From CAWBOY01 sp963790585 (GTDB lineage Bacteria > Planctomycetota > Planctomycetia > Gemmatales > Gemmataceae): DNA of 64,000 nucleotides. Within the stretch, counting starts at the first letter, position 1. Each line of letters starts with the position of its first letter. The DNA lies in NCBI GenBank assembly GCA_963790585.1, contig CAWBOY010000001.1, positions 682,001 to 746,000 of the forward strand, given 5' to 3'. The position numbers and the translations under genes were made by a program. The notes under the pieces are model-generated. The model was not told where the DNA came from. It made no database searches and worked only from the letters and a program-made list of their open reading frames with translations. This document shows positions 8,741-19,866 of the stretch, piece after piece.

Positions 8741-10450
8741 ATGGTAACAATCCGTTTTCTTATTTGCGCGTTGACCGCTCTCGGAGTGCTTATTTCCATT
8801 ACACCGATCGCCGCTCTCGCAAGCGCCGAGATTACCGAAAAGGCCAAAATGTTCCTGCCGAGCACGAGGCTCGTGTGAAGACTTTGGAAGTGGCCGCGAA
8901 CCGGGCATGGTGGGATGCCAACATTTCGGGCAAGAAAGAAGAATTCGAAAAGAAAGTAGACGCTCAAAATAAGCTCGACGAAGTCCTGTCGGACAAAAAA
9001 GTATTCGCCGACCTTACGGCGTTACGAAGTCAACGCAAGCAGATTGACGACCCGATTCTTGTTCGCTGCATTGATGTTCTCTATCTCCAATATCTGGAAA
9101 AGCAGGTAGATTCCGCGCTGCTCAAGAAGATGGTCGAAAAAGCCAACGCGGTCGAGGAGGCGTTCAATAATTATCGCGCAAGCGTCGATGGCAAGGAAAT
9201 GACGGAAAACGACGTCCGCAAAGTCTTAAAGGATAGCAAAGACCCAGCGCGGCGAAAAATCGTTTGGGAAGCGAGCAAAAAGGTCGGCAACGTTCTCGAA
9301 GCCGATCTCAAGGAGCTTGTCAAGCTGCGAAATGAAGCCGCGACGAAGTTGGGTTTCAAAAACTTCCACGCCTTGCAACTCTATCTCAATGAGCAAAACG
9401 GCGAAGACTTAATAAAGCTCTTCGACGAATTGGACGAGCTGACTCGTCAGCCGTTTATGGATGCCAAGGCCGACATCGATGCCCGGCTGGGCAAGATGTA
9501 CAACATCAAGCCGGATGAATTGATGCCATGGCATTATCACGATCCGTTCTTCCAAGAAACGCCAGCGGTTTTCAACGCCGATCTAGATCAGCCTTTCAAA
9601 AACGCTGATCTTCTGAAGCTAAGCGGCGCCTTTTATGCGGGCATCGGCCTGCCGATCGATCGCGTGATCGCGGCGAGCGACGTCACGCCAAAGAAAGGCA
9701 AAAGCCCTCATGCCTTTTGCACCGACATCAACCGCGAGGGCGATGTCCGCGTGCTCGGCAACATCGAGAACAACGACTATTGGGCCTCGACGATGCTCCA
9801 CGAGTTCGGGCATTCGGTCTATAGTTCCAACAACAATAATATCCCGGCGTCGTTGCCCTATGTACTTAGAACCGAGGCACACATCCTGACGACCGAAGGC
9901 GTTGCCATGATGTTCGAGCGGCTGACCAAGCGTGCCGCGTTTCTGGAGAAGATGGGACTAAAGGTAGCTGATAAAAAAGCCTTTGACGACGCTGGAGCCA
10001 AGACCCTGCGTTACCGTCTCTTGATCTTCTCGCGCTGGTGTCAGGTCATGTTGCGCTTCGAGAAAGGAATGTACGAAAACCCGGACCAGGATCTCAGCAA
10101 ACTCTGGTGGGATCTGGTCGAGAAATATCAGCTCGTCAAGCATCCGCCGGGGCGGGTCGCGCCGGATTACGCCAGCAAAATCCACGTCGTGACTGCACCG
10201 GTTTATTATCACAATTACATGATGGGCGAGCTATTCGCTTCGCAGGTACATCATGCGATCCAGCGCGAGTTGTATCCATCGACCGATCCTAACTCGGTCA
10301 TCTACGTCGACAATAAGAAAGTCGGCGATTTCATGCGGACGAAAGTCTTCGCCCCGGGGCGACACGCTTACCTGGAATGAATTGACGAAATTCGCAACCG
10401 GAGAGGGGCTGAATGCGAAGGCCTTTGCCGCGGATTTCAAGGGGAAATAA
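8741..10450 (+). CDS. Secreted M2/M3-type zinc metallopeptidase (frameshifted)
   Basis: This is a peptidyl-dipeptidase/oligoendopeptidase-type enzyme that cleaves short peptides in the periplasm. The real start is ATG 8741, which gives a signal peptide (MVTIRFLICALTALGVLIS...ALAS) followed by AEITEKAK; the frame then breaks near 8852 and continues as EHEARVKTLEVAANRAWWDANISGK. The zinc motif HEFGH is encoded at 9799-9813 and a downstream TTEGVAMMFERL supplies the likely third ligand Glu. A second break near 10361, in a GGGG run, swaps the tail from GRHAYLE to GDTLTWNELTKFATGEG...FKGK, which is the natural family end at 10450. The joined length is about 569 residues. Near-complete helical content and the late MMGELFASQVHHAI segment fit family M2/M3; the substrate is unknown. 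Confidence 0.8.
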
Positions 10451-10550
10451 TATTGTCGTTTTTTGCTTTACGAAACATTGGCTTTTCGCGGAGCGAAAAG
10501 CGACGATCATTTTCGGCAGGTTCTTCCATTCGTTCTCATGGATATTCACC

Positions 10551-13500
10551 ATGCTCCGCCGCTACGCTTCGATTGGGCTCCTTCTCTCCCTGTTGTCGAT
10601 TCTGCTTGTCGTCCCGGTCAAGGCTCAACGCCCGTCATCGTTGAAGCCAACCGTGTTTGCCCTGCGTGACGCGAAAGTTGTAACCGCTCCCGGTAATACT
10701 TTGGCAAAGGCTACCGTCGTTATTCGCGATGGTCTAATCGAAGCCGTCGGTGAAGACGTCAAAGTGCCGGCCGATGCGCTCGTCATCGACTGCGCAGGCC
10801 TGACGATCTACTCCGGCTTTATCGATGCACTGAGCACATGGGGTTTTGACAACGCCCTGCGACGATCGGAGGGCGGCGCGGCGGCTGCCGAAGATTTGGC
10901 TTCCGACGCCCTGGCCGCGACGAAAGCGGATAATCGCAAGGGTATGACACCAGAATTCATCGTCGGCACCGCGCTGAGCGACGATCAACAAGCCGATGAA
11001 TGGCGCAAGCTCGGCTTCACGGCCCATCTCATTGCTCCCGACGGCGGCATGATCGTCGGTCAGAGCGCGCTGGTGAGCCTCAGCGGTGGCACGGCGCGAG
11101 ACGCGGTCCTGCGGTCGCCGTTCGCCCAGCATGTAGCGTTTCGTATCCCCGCGGGCAACGAATATCCGCGATCCCTTATGGGCGTAGTCGCGCATTGCCG
11201 TCAGACGCTGCTTGACGCCGGCCATTATGCCCGGCTTTGGAGCGCCTACGAAGCCGCCGGCCGAGCCGGGAAGAGGCCGCCACTTGACCTCGCACTTGCC
11301 GCCCTGGCAACGGCACTCGACGGTAAACAACCCGTCGTGTTCGAGGCGGAGGGGCGCGACGGCGTGCATCGAGCGCTCGACTTCGCGGCCGAGTTCAAGC
11401 TGAAGCCAATCCTCGCCGGGGGCCGCGATGCCTGGAAAGCCGTCGATCGCCTGGAGAAAGAACACGTTCCCGTCCTGTTGCGAATGCAATTCACGGAAGG
11501 CATGCCGGGCCGGCCTGGGCGCATCGCGGCAGTCGCCGCGGCGACGCCGGACGCCGATGCGGAAAAAGCCTTACCCAATCGCGTCAAAGAAGATCGTGAA
11601 CGGCTTCTAAAGGAAGAGCAGCAAAATGCGTCAGTTCTTCACAACCACAAGATCCTTTTCGCCTTTAGCTCGCAGGGGATGACTGGTGAGAAGCCTTGGG
11701 AGAAGTTCAAAACCAATTTGAAGAAAGTCGTCGACGCGGGCCTACCTGCCGATGCGGCGCTCGCGGCTCTGACCATCGACGCCGCGAAGATCCTGGGCGT
11801 CGACAAGCAGCTTGGCACGATCGTGCCGGGGAAAGCTGCCCATCTCGTGGTAATGGATGGCCCGTTCACGGAAGCGGCCACGCAGGTCCGCTATGTCTTC
11901 GCGGACGGAAATCGCTTCGAATACGACGCCAAAAAAGCCGAGAAGCCAAAGCCCGGCGATACGAAGGATACTAAGAAGCCAGAAGAGAAGACAGCGGACA
12001 ATAAGGATGCTAAAAGCGATGAAAAGCCCGATCCGGCGACTGAGATCGCGGCTGACCGCAAGCCGACGCTCAAGCTTAACGGCAACGCCTTGATCAAGGG
12101 CGCGACGATTTTGACGGCCGCGCGAGAAGGACGAAACGCCCGGCGTCGCCGACCTCCTCATCGAGAAAGGCAAGATCGCCAAGATCGGCGACAATCTGAC
12201 CGCGCCCGAAAATTACAAGGTCATCGACGCGAAGGGCATGTACATCATGCCGGGCATTGTCGATACCCATTGTCATTTCGCGGTCTCGGGCTCGGTCAAC
12301 GAGTTTTCCCTATCCGTCGTTCCCGAAGTGCGCGTTCGTGACGTGGTCGACGGCGACGACGTGCAGATCTATCGCTCATTAGCAGGTGGCGTGACGACGG
12401 CCCGGCTGCTCCACGGCAGCGCGAACGTGGTCGGCGGCCAGGATGCCGTCATCAAATTGAAGTACGGCCTGCCGGCGCGGGAGCTAATCCTGGCCGATGC
12501 GCCACGCGGCGTCAAATTCGCTCTGGGCGAAAACGTCAAGCGCACGGATGGTAGATTCCCGAATACCCGGCTCGGAGTCGAAGCGGTGCTGGTCCGCGCC
12601 TTCACGGAAGCACAATCCTATCACGCGACCTGGGAGACCTACCGCAAAGCCGTCAAGGAAGGCAAACACCCGGTCGAGCCGCGACGCGATCTACGCCTCG
12701 AGGCCCTCGCCGACGTCCTGTCGGCGACCTCAAGATGCATTGCCATTGCTACCGTTCGGATGAAATCTTGATGCTGCTACACGTCGCCGATCGCTTCGGC
12801 TTCAAAGTCAAGTCGTTGCAACACGTCCTTGAAGGCTACAAGGTCGCCCCGGAGATCGCAGCGCATGGTGCCAGTTGCTCGCCTTTCGCCGACTGGTGGG
12901 CCTACAAACTCGAAGCCTTCGACGCGATTCCGTTCAATGCCGCACTGCTCGCCGAAGCCGGCGTGAGTGTATGCCTGAAGTCGGATAGCAACGAATTGAT
13001 GCGCCATCTCTATCAGGAGGCCGCCAAATGCGTCAAATACGGAGGCATGAGCCCAGAAGAGGCGTTACGGACGATCACGCTCAATCCGGCTAAACAACTC
13101 GGCCTCGATAAGAGAATCGGCAGCATCGAAGTGGGCAAAGACGCGGATTTGGCGATCTTCGATGGCCACCCGCTCAACAGCTATAGCCATGTCCGAAATG
13201 GCCCTGGTCGAAGGCGAAGTCTATTTTCAACGTTCTGAAAAGCTGGAACCTCTCGCTGCGGCGAAAGATCCACCTGCCAAATCGGTGACGGACTTCAAGG
13301 CGATCGCAAAGAATCCCAAAGGGAAATACGCGATCATCAACGTCACTCTTCATCCCGTGAGTGGTCCCGTTGTAAACAACGCAGCCGTCGTTGTTGAGGG
13401 CAATCGAATCCTTTCCGTATCTACGCTCCGCGACACCTTACTCGCCGACATCGAGAACGCCGGAGCTACGATCATTGATGGCCGAGGCAAGCATCTCTAT

Positions 13501-14583
13501 CCCGGTATGATCGATGCTGGCACCGTTATCGGCCTCACCGAAGTCGGTTCCGCGAAGGAGACGCAGGATTACGCGGAAGGCGGCGACTTCCAGCCGGATC
13601 TCAAGGCGAGCACGGGGATCAACCCCGATTCGGATCTGATACCGGTAACGCGGGCCAATGGTATTACCACGGTAATCACGCGGCCCCTGGGTCCTGTCGT
13701 CGCCGGTCAGGGAGCGCTCATTAATCTCGCGGGTTGGACCCCTGGCGAGATGGCCATCGTCGATCCGCTCGGTCTCTATATCGACTTTCCAGCCGCGACG
13801 CCGTCGTTCAATAACGACCCCAACGTTCCGACCGTAGCGCTGCGTGCCCTCGCCCGCAAACAGCGCGAAGAGAAGCTCAAACGGCTCAGGGAGCTGTTTG
13901 CCCAGGCCATCACCTACGACGAAGCCAAAAAGCTGTCGCCGGACAATGCGGTCAACCCGCGGCTGGAAGCGTTGGTTCCTTATGCCAGAGGTCTGAAGCC
14001 GGTCATCATCCAGGCCAATCGAAAGCCTGAGATTGTCGAAGCGATGAAGCTTGCGGAGGACCTCAAGATCAAGATGGTTTTGAGCGGCGCTCTCGACGCC
14101 TGGAAAGTGGCCGACGACCTGAAAAAGCGCGACATCCCCGTGATCGTCGGCCCGATCATGAGTATGCCATCCGAGGGATACGACCCCTACGACGCCCCGT
14201 TCGCCTGTGCCGCAAAGCTGTACAAGGCCGGCGTGCGCTTCTGCATTCGCTCCGGCGGGGCTTCGAATACGCGAAATCTGCCATATGAGGCGGCGATGGC
14301 GGCGTCTTATGGCCTGCCTCCCGAAGAAGCACTCAAGGCGGTGACGCTCTATCCAGCGCAGATTCTTGGTGTGTCCGATCAACTCGGAAGCATCGAGAAG
14401 GGTAAACGAGCGAATCTCGTACTGACCAACGGTGACATCTTGCAAGCGTCGACGCAAGTGCTGGCACTCATGATCGACGGCAAGCCTTTGGAGCCGACGA
14501 GCAAGCACACCAAGCTCTACGAGCGCTATCGCGAGCGGCTGCGTGAGTTTCTCGAAAAACCGTTGTCCACCGGGTCAAAGTGA
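10551..14583 (+). CDS. Giant secreted protein with three tandem amidohydrolase domains (frameshifted)
   Basis: The joined frame is about 1,344 codons. A signal peptide (MLRRYASIGLLLSLLSILLVVPVKAQ) precedes three imidazolonepropionase-like amidohydrolase copies: copy 1 about 10640-11930, a Lys/Glu/Asp-rich linker 11930-12060, copy 2 about 12080-13240, copy 3 about 13300-14583. Each copy has the composite beta start (VVIRDGLIEAVGEDVKVP; LIEKGKIAKIGD; VVVEGNRILSVSTL) and the late LG-(Q/S)-(L/I)-G-(T/S)-I-(V/E)-(P/V/K)-GK-(A/D/R) motif. Only copy 2 keeps the metal site: MPGIVDTHCHFAV and KMHCHCYRSDE. Copies 1 (YSGFIDALSTW) and 3 (YPGMIDAGTVIG) have lost the HxH. Frame breaks near 12121, 12721 and 13192 rejoin family sequence, so they are probably sequence errors. 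A serine hydrolase gene follows after 20 bases, probably in the same operon. The substrate is unknown. Confidence 0.8.
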
Positions 14584-14603
14584 TCCGACGCGAGTCCTTT
14601 CAG

Positions 14604-16104
14604 ATGCGTCTTCTCATCGTTTCCGCTTTTGTCGCCGCCGCAGTTGGCATGATGCCCGACCGCGGCGCGGCGGCCCGATGCCAAATCGATTGACGCCCTC
14701 GTCGAGGAAGCAATGCGGGCCTGGCAAGTTCCCGGCGCCGCGATCGTCATCGTCAAGGACGACGAGGTGATCTACCTGCAGGGCCACGGCCTGCGCGAAA
14801 TCGACAAAGGAGATCGCGTAACTCCCGGTACGCTATTTCCGCTGGCCTCTTGCACGAAAGGGTTCACGACGGCGGCCCTGGCGATGCTCGTCGATGAAGG
14901 GAAGCTCGGTTGGGACGATCCGGTGCGCAAGCATCTGCCCTGGTTTCACCTATCCGATCCCCTCGCGGATAGAGACGTCATGATCCGTGATCTCGCAACC
15001 CATCGCACTGGCTTGGCGGGCCATCCGTATCTGTGGTATCGTGCGCCGTGGTCGCCGAAAGAGGCCGTTGAAAAAGCCGGGCTCCTGCCGCTCGACAAGC
15101 CGTTTCGATCGGCCTTCCAATATCAAAGCACCATGTTCACGGCCGCTGGGCTGGCCATCGAGTCCGCTTCGGGGATGCCGTGGGAGCAGTTCATCAAGAA
15201 AAGGATCTTTGATCCACTCGGCATGTCCAGCGCCGTCTGCTCCGGAACGGAAGCCAAAGCCAGCCCGAATCGAGCAACCGGCTATCGTCTCGACGCCAAG
15301 GGCGTACTTGCACCGGTCCCATTCTATATCCACAATGCGCCCGATGCCGCCGGAACGATCCACGCTTCGGCCCGTGACCTTTCAAACTGGCTGCGTTTTC
15401 AGCTAAACGAGGGCGTGCTCGGCGACAAGCGGCGCGTGTCGGCGAAGCAGCTTTGTGAAACACATACGCCGCAGATCCCAATTCGACTCCAGGGCGCCGA
15501 AGCTGAGATTCACTGTTTCACCAATCTCATTAGCTACGGCTTGGCCTGGGTCATTCAGGATTATCGCGGTGTCAAACTCGTTTCTCACGGCGGCGTCATC
15601 GTCGGCTACCGGGTCCATCTCACGCTCGTTCCCGAGAAGAAGATCGGCATCGCGATCCTGAATAACCGGGACGGCACACAGATGAACCTCGCGTTGAGCA
15701 ACACACTCCTGGATCGACTCTTAGGCTTGCCGCCGAAGAATTGGCATACCCATATTCGAGCCGCCCTGGAGCGTGAGGAGGAGCAAGCGGAACAAGCCGA
15801 GCGCAAGCGCCGAGCCAAATTGCCGCGCGATACGAAGTCTTCACTTGAGCTGGCTGCCTACTCCGGAACATACGAGCATCCGGCGTATGGCAAAGCTATT
15901 GTTCGCTTGGACTCGGGCCGGCTGATTTGGGAATGGGCAAACTTTTCGGGGCCGCTAATCCATTCACATTTGGACGTCTTTACGCTCGAAGACGAAGAGA
16001 TGAATAATCCGCGCGTCGCTTTCGAGATTGGAGCGGACGCGAAGGTTGCGAGCTTCACGATGACCGGCGGGCCGGGCGTGCAGTTTCTCAGGACGAAAAA
16101 ATAG
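14604..16104 (+). CDS. Secreted beta-lactamase-fold serine hydrolase (frameshifted)
   Basis: This class C/penicillin-binding-type hydrolase is about 500 residues. The start ATG 14604 gives a short signal-like segment (MRLLIVSAFVAAAVGMM), the frame breaks near 14672, then DAKSIDALVEEAMRAWQVPGAAIVIVKDD begins the domain. The nucleophile motif is SCTK, the Tyr motif is in FQYQSTMFTAAG, and SHGG supplies the KTG-like box. The C-terminal 100 residues (YSGTYEHPAYGKAIVRL...VFTLED) look like the DUF3471 accessory domain, preceded by a charged helix (ALEREEEQAEQAERKRR). Family members are esterases or peptidases; beta-lactam resistance should not be inferred. It lies 20 bases behind the amidohydrolase gene. 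Confidence 0.85.
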
Positions 16105-16113
16105 GGTCAACGT

Positions 16114-16293
16114 TCAGTCAATCGACAGCTCACTCTTACGCGACCAATAATGCCTGAGAAACCGTTTGTTGCAGTTGCGACATCGATACGGTCGCCACAT
16201 TAACGGTAGAATCAACCATTCCAGGCCGCGAACCTTGGACGGCTGCACGGACGCCGAAACGCACTTGGGACATCGAATACGGATTTTGTTCAT
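16114..16293 (-). CDS. Small zinc-ribbon protein
   Basis: The product is 59 residues: MNKIRIRCPKCVSASV..., a hydrophobic middle (GLEWLILPLMWRPY) and CRNCNKRF. The two CxxC pairs about 35 residues apart should bind one zinc ion; the middle segment could touch the membrane. Similar tiny ribbon proteins are common in planctomycetes and have no assigned role. The frame is open for another 61 codons upstream, but that extension has no family look, so ATG 16293 is chosen. The stop lies only 10 bases from the stop of the convergent serine hydrolase, leaving no room for a separate terminator. Confidence 0.6.
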   Translation of the reverse strand: MNKIRIRCPKCVSASVQPSKVRGLEWLILPLMWRPYRCRNCNKRFLRHYWSRKSELSID

Positions 16294-16539
16294 TGGCGGC
16301 GAGGTCGCGTAAAGGCGGACGATGTTGCCGAGGCGCAAACCTGCGTAACTACGCAAACGTCGTTTTGCGAGAAACGGTCCGTCTGAGATAATCGCAGATG
16401 GAGAGAGAACGCACTGTGGGAGAGGAGATACGAAAAGCTTATCTTCTTGCCCGCTCTTCCGCAAGGATCTTTTCAATAGTTTTTCGTGAAAAATCGGCGT
16501 TCTTGAACCATATTTCAGCGATCGCTTCCGCAGGCGATT

Positions 16540-17623
16540 TCATGCGCAGCGCACACGGCGCCCTCTCTCGGACCAGAAGCCGATCAAGAGCCCAGCCAGC
16601 CCACCGAGAAATGCCGTAACCATCGCCAGAAACGCGAGAGGCTCAGCCGCGAGCCCCCCGTTTTGGCGCATTGCCAGGTAAAACACAATCGGCGTCAAAA
16701 CAGCACCGATTGCGACGAACATCGAAGCTCTACTTAGTTGGGCGCGCTGCGCTTCGGCCTGGCATCGATCACACAGTGGAATGGCCACCGTAACCGATCG
16801 GCCTCGCTGTGCGCCGAGATTGAGCAGAAACTCCGCCCGGCTTTCAGCTACAAAAGACCTCGTCTCTGTCGTTTTTTCCTCGCAAACGCAACAAATCGGC
16901 GGGAATTGAAGGCGGCTGATACGGCAGCGAAACCAGCCGCGGCTATCCACTTCCAACGGCTCGTCAAAAATCTGCCCATGAGCTTCCGGCGGCGGCACGC
17001 CGCGCGGCAGCTGCGCGCCGAGGCGGCGCCCCAAATGCTGCAGAAGGAAGCCCAACTCCTCCGCGTTGACCTGATAACGGGCCGGGAAAACGACCTCATT
17101 GTTCCGCGCGTAGCGACAGCTGCCGCGTTTTGACTTGCACGCCATGCGCCACCGGGGATTCATGGCGCCGCTCTTCAATGAAAGGCACCGCGTCCGGATT
17201 TACCGGGAGAAGCAGCCCGGCCAGAGGGCTATCCGTCGGCGGCACAAACGGTTCACCGTCGGCATTAAAGAGAGCCCACGGGCACCAGACGGTACTTCCC
17301 TGATACTTGACCTCGACGCCGTCGGTTGCCAGGATCATCTGATGCCCGGCCAATGCCAAGGACCATCCGAGCCAGAGCAGTCCGCCGATCGTCAAACCAA
17401 TCCCCAGCGCGATTCGCTCACCCGCCGACTCGGTTTGGCCCGTATACGCAAGCGAAGCTAGGCAGCCGACGCCGATGACTAGAAAGAACGCCGCCAAGCC
17501 ATACATACGCCGTGGCCCGAGAACGACAGGCCCCTCCGCCAGGTACGGCACCGGGTCGCGCAACAGTTCGTCAAAATCAGGAACGGTTTGCCGGAGCGTC
17601 TGTCCGGCGGGAAGCCAGCTCAT
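16540..17623 (-). CDS. Membrane protein with cysteine-pair zinc-finger segment, unknown function (frameshifted)
   Basis: About 361 residues after joining two pieces near 17105 (VKTRQLSLRA continues as NNEVVFPARYQVNAEELGFLLQHLG). Topology in order: a cytoplasmic N-terminus, two helices (MYGLAAFFLVIGVGCLASLAY and ALGIGLTIGGLLWLGWSLAL), a beta-rich domain in which DGVEVKYQGSTVWCPWALF resembles a PH-like fold, then CCVCEEK and CDRCQAEA pairs that probably bind zinc, and two final helices. Read past the present stop in another frame, MKSPAEAIAEIWFKNADF...EERARR runs to 16439 and may be the true C-terminus. The function is unknown; the layout suggests a membrane-bound regulator. Confidence 0.55.
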
Positions 17624-17704
17624 GACATAGTTCCTTAGAATGATCGATATGGCAATCGACCATGGTCATTCCTTCGTGAGTTCAAATACGGTACAGGGGC
17701 GAGC

Positions 17705-18838
17705 GTGGATCAGGATCGTTTTTTTGCAACCTGTGGCCGCGGCATCGAGCCCGCCCTGGCGACGGAACTAGAGGCTCTGGGGGCCCTCAACGTCCAACAA
17801 GGCCGCGGCGGAGTCCATTTTGAAGGCGACAAGAAGCTCCTTTATCGCGCCAATCTTTGGTTGCGTACCGCGATTCGCGTGCTGCTTTCGCTCCTGGAGA
17901 CAACAACCACCACTCCCGATGAATTATACGAGGCGGTGCGCTCGATCGATTGGTCCGAGTATATGACGCCCGATCACACCCTCGCGGTGGACTGCAACGT
18001 CCGTGACTCGCAAATCACGCATTCGATGTATGCAGCGCTTCGTGTGAAGGACGCCATCTGCGACCAATTCGTCGACCGTTGCGGCCGCCGGCCGAGCGTC
18101 GACGTCGAGCAACCGATGATCGCTTTGAATCTGCATATATTCCGCGATCAGGCTTCTCTCAGTCTCGATAGCTCCGGCAATACTCTTCACAAGCGCGGCT
18201 ATCGGCCCATTCTAACGCGGGCGCCGATCAACGAGGCGTTGGCTGCGGCGATCGTGATGCTATCCGGCTGGCGGCACGACCAACCCTTTGTTGATCCCCT
18301 TTGCGGATCCGGAACGTTGCCCATTGAAGCCGCTTGGATGGCTCTCCATCGTCCGCCCGGTTTGACGCGCAAGCGCTTCGGCTTCCAGGGCTGGATGGAC
18401 TACGATGTCGGCCTATGGACTAGCTTGCGCGACGAGGCTCGTCAGGGAACATTGCGGGCGTTGCCGGCGACTATCACGGGATCGGACATCCGAGGAGACG
18501 CGGTCTCTTTCGCGATTGACAACGCCAAGGCCGCCGGAATCGGCCACCTTCTTCGCTTTAGCAAACGTGACTTTCGCGATTTTCGGCCGCCGGAAGGGCC
18601 GCCGGGCGTCATCATTTGCAATCCGCCCTACGGCGAGCGCATCGGCGAGGAGCGAGAGCTACGCTGGCTCTATCAGATGATGGGCGAAATCTTCAGCGAA
18701 CGCTGTTCCGGTTGGTCGGCATTTGTCTTCTCCGGCAATCGCATGTTGGGGGAACAGATCGGCCTCGAAACGGCCGACGAAACTCCTCTGTTCAACGGGG
18801 CGATACCCTGCATGTTGCTGCGATTTGATATACCTTGA
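17705..18838 (+). CDS. RNA methyltransferase, THUMP + class I MTase (RlmL N-terminal / YpsC type)
   Basis: The product is 377 residues from a GTG start. The N-terminal 165 residues form the ferredoxin-like plus THUMP region (FATCGRGIEPALATELEALG, GGVHFEGD, LYRANLWLRTAIRVL, LNLHIFRDQASLSLDSSG). The methyltransferase half has PINEALAAAIVMLSGW, the SAM loop FVDPLCGSGTLPIEAA and the N2-guanine motif NPPYGERIG. This matches YpsC and the N-terminal half of E. coli RlmL, which make m2G2445 in 23S rRNA. The RlmK half present in E. coli is absent, as in many bacteria. It is transcribed alone, with a palindromic element (18846-18912) between it and the convergent Anbu gene. Confidence 0.85.
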   Translation: MDQDRFFATCGRGIEPALATELEALGALNVQQGRGGVHFEGDKKLLYRANLWLRTAIRVLLSLLETTTTTPDELYEAVRSIDWSEYMTPDHTLAVDCNVRDSQITHSMYAALRVKDAICDQFVDRCGRRPSVDVEQPMIALNLHIFRDQASLSLDSSGNTLHKRGYRPILTRAPINEALAAAIVMLSGWRHDQPFVDPLCGSGTLPIEAAWMALHRPPGLTRKRFGFQGWMDYDVGLWTSLRDEARQGTLRALPATITGSDIRGDAVSFAIDNAKAAGIGHLLRFSKRDFRDFRPPEGPPGVIICNPPYGERIGEERELRWLYQMMGEIFSERCSGWSAFVFSGNRMLGEQIGLETADETPLFNGAIPCMLLRFDIP

Positions 18839-18845
18839 GACCGGT

Positions 18846-18912
18846 TCACCAGCCCGGAGCGCAAGCGACGGGTTTGCGGACTTGACACCGCGCTTGGGCT
18901 TGGGGCTGGTGA
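18846..18912. repeat. Imperfect palindromic element between convergent genes
   Basis: TCACCAGCCC at 18846-18855 pairs with GGGCTGGTGA ending at 18912, and GCGCAAGCG pairs in part with CGCTTGGGC. It begins eight bases after the methyltransferase stop and ends 16 bases before the Anbu stop, so it can serve as a two-way terminator. Confidence 0.6.
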
Positions 18913-18927
18913 GCAACTTCAGTAATG

Positions 18928-19683
18928 TCAAATGTACGCCCCATCATCATTCGACTCGTCCTCGAAAGAAATGGCGGGAAGCTCGTGAACCGCTTTGCGT
19001 AACGAATGCTCCCATTTCAGGTGTATGTCGCGCAGGAGCGGGTCGTTATCGCGAATGCGGCGGCAACGGCTGAGGTTCAATTCCCCGTCACGATAGAGAG
19101 CGATATCAATCGGCGGCCCAACGGTGACGTTGGAGCGCATGGTGGAATCAAGGGAAATCAACGCGTATTTGGCTGCCTCTTCGAGCGAGGTGCGATCGTA
19201 ACGTATGCCGCGATCCAAAATCGGCCGGCCATATTTGCATTCGCCGATTTGCAGGTATGGCGACTCCTCCGTCGCGGCCAGCGGATTGCCCTGTGGATAA
19301 ATAAGATAGAGATTGTGGCTTTCGCCGCGCACTTGCCCGCCCAGCAGGAGATGAACGTTGAACCGATATTCGTCTTTCTCGAGCGCGGCCCGATCGAGTT
19401 CGGAAACATGGCGGACCTGGTCGCCGATGATTCGGGCGGCGTCGTAAAGCGACGGAGCACACGCCAGGCCTTTTCCCTGATCGAAATCGCGCCGTAAAAG
19501 CGTGATAACCGACTGTGTGAGCGACAGGCCGCCGCTCGTCAGGATCACAAAGGCACGTTCGCCCGCCTTGATGAACGTGTGCATCTTGCGGCAGGTGTTG
19601 ACCTGATCGTAGCCGGAATTGGTTCGGGAGTCGGAGGCCATGACCAGCCCCTGCCGCGTTACGATCCCAAGGCAGTAGGTCAT
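18928..19683 (-). CDS. Anbu, bacterial proteasome-type protease homologue
   Basis: The product is 251 residues and belongs to the Ntn-hydrolase proteasome superfamily. After Met removal the N-terminus is TYCLGIVTRQGLVMASDSRT: Thr1 would be the nucleophile, Asp17 and Lys33 (in CRKMH) complete the expected catalytic set, and the GIRYDRTSLEEAAKYALISLDSTM segment is typical of Anbu rather than HslV, which is about 175 residues. Anbu forms open-ring or helical assemblies, and a strong peptidase activity has been hard to show. The usual Anbu partners (alpha-E, circularly permuted ATP-grasp, transglutaminase-like genes) are absent here; the divergent neighbour is a DinG-type helicase. ATG 19683 is unambiguous because Thr must be residue 2. 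Confidence 0.88.
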   Translation of the reverse strand: MTYCLGIVTRQGLVMASDSRTNSGYDQVNTCRKMHTFIKAGERAFVILTSGGLSLTQSVITLLRRDFDQGKGLACAPSLYDAARIIGDQVRHVSELDRAALEKDEYRFNVHLLLGGQVRGESHNLYLIYPQGNPLAATEESPYLQIGECKYGRPILDRGIRYDRTSLEEAAKYALISLDSTMRSNVTVGPPIDIALYRDGELNLSRCRRIRDNDPLLRDIHLKWEHSLRKAVHELPAISFEDESNDDGAYI

Positions 19684-19866
19684 GGATCACGGTCCTCGAA
19701 GCGACGGCGAATTTGTTGGAATTAGCATCGTAGCGAATGCGGCTAGCGCTGCCTATTCGTTTCTTTCTCATCGCCCAATAGGACTGGTCCGCAGCGTCGT
19801 TAGAACCCGAACTGTATACAATTGCGCGATACCCGGATCGACCCCCGCTGCTCAATTCCCGAACCT

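Noticed and set aside
10551..14583. Programmed ribosomal frameshifting in the amidohydrolase gene
   Set aside because: Break sites have no slippery heptamer and similar breaks occur in unrelated genes throughout the window.
14604..16104. Antibiotic-resistance beta-lactamase
   Set aside because: SxxK hydrolases of this type with a DUF3471-like tail are broad esterases/peptidases; nothing points to beta-lactam hydrolysis.
18928..19683. HslV identity for the proteasome-like gene
   Set aside because: Length of 251 residues and the MTYCLG start fit Anbu; no hslU is adjacent.
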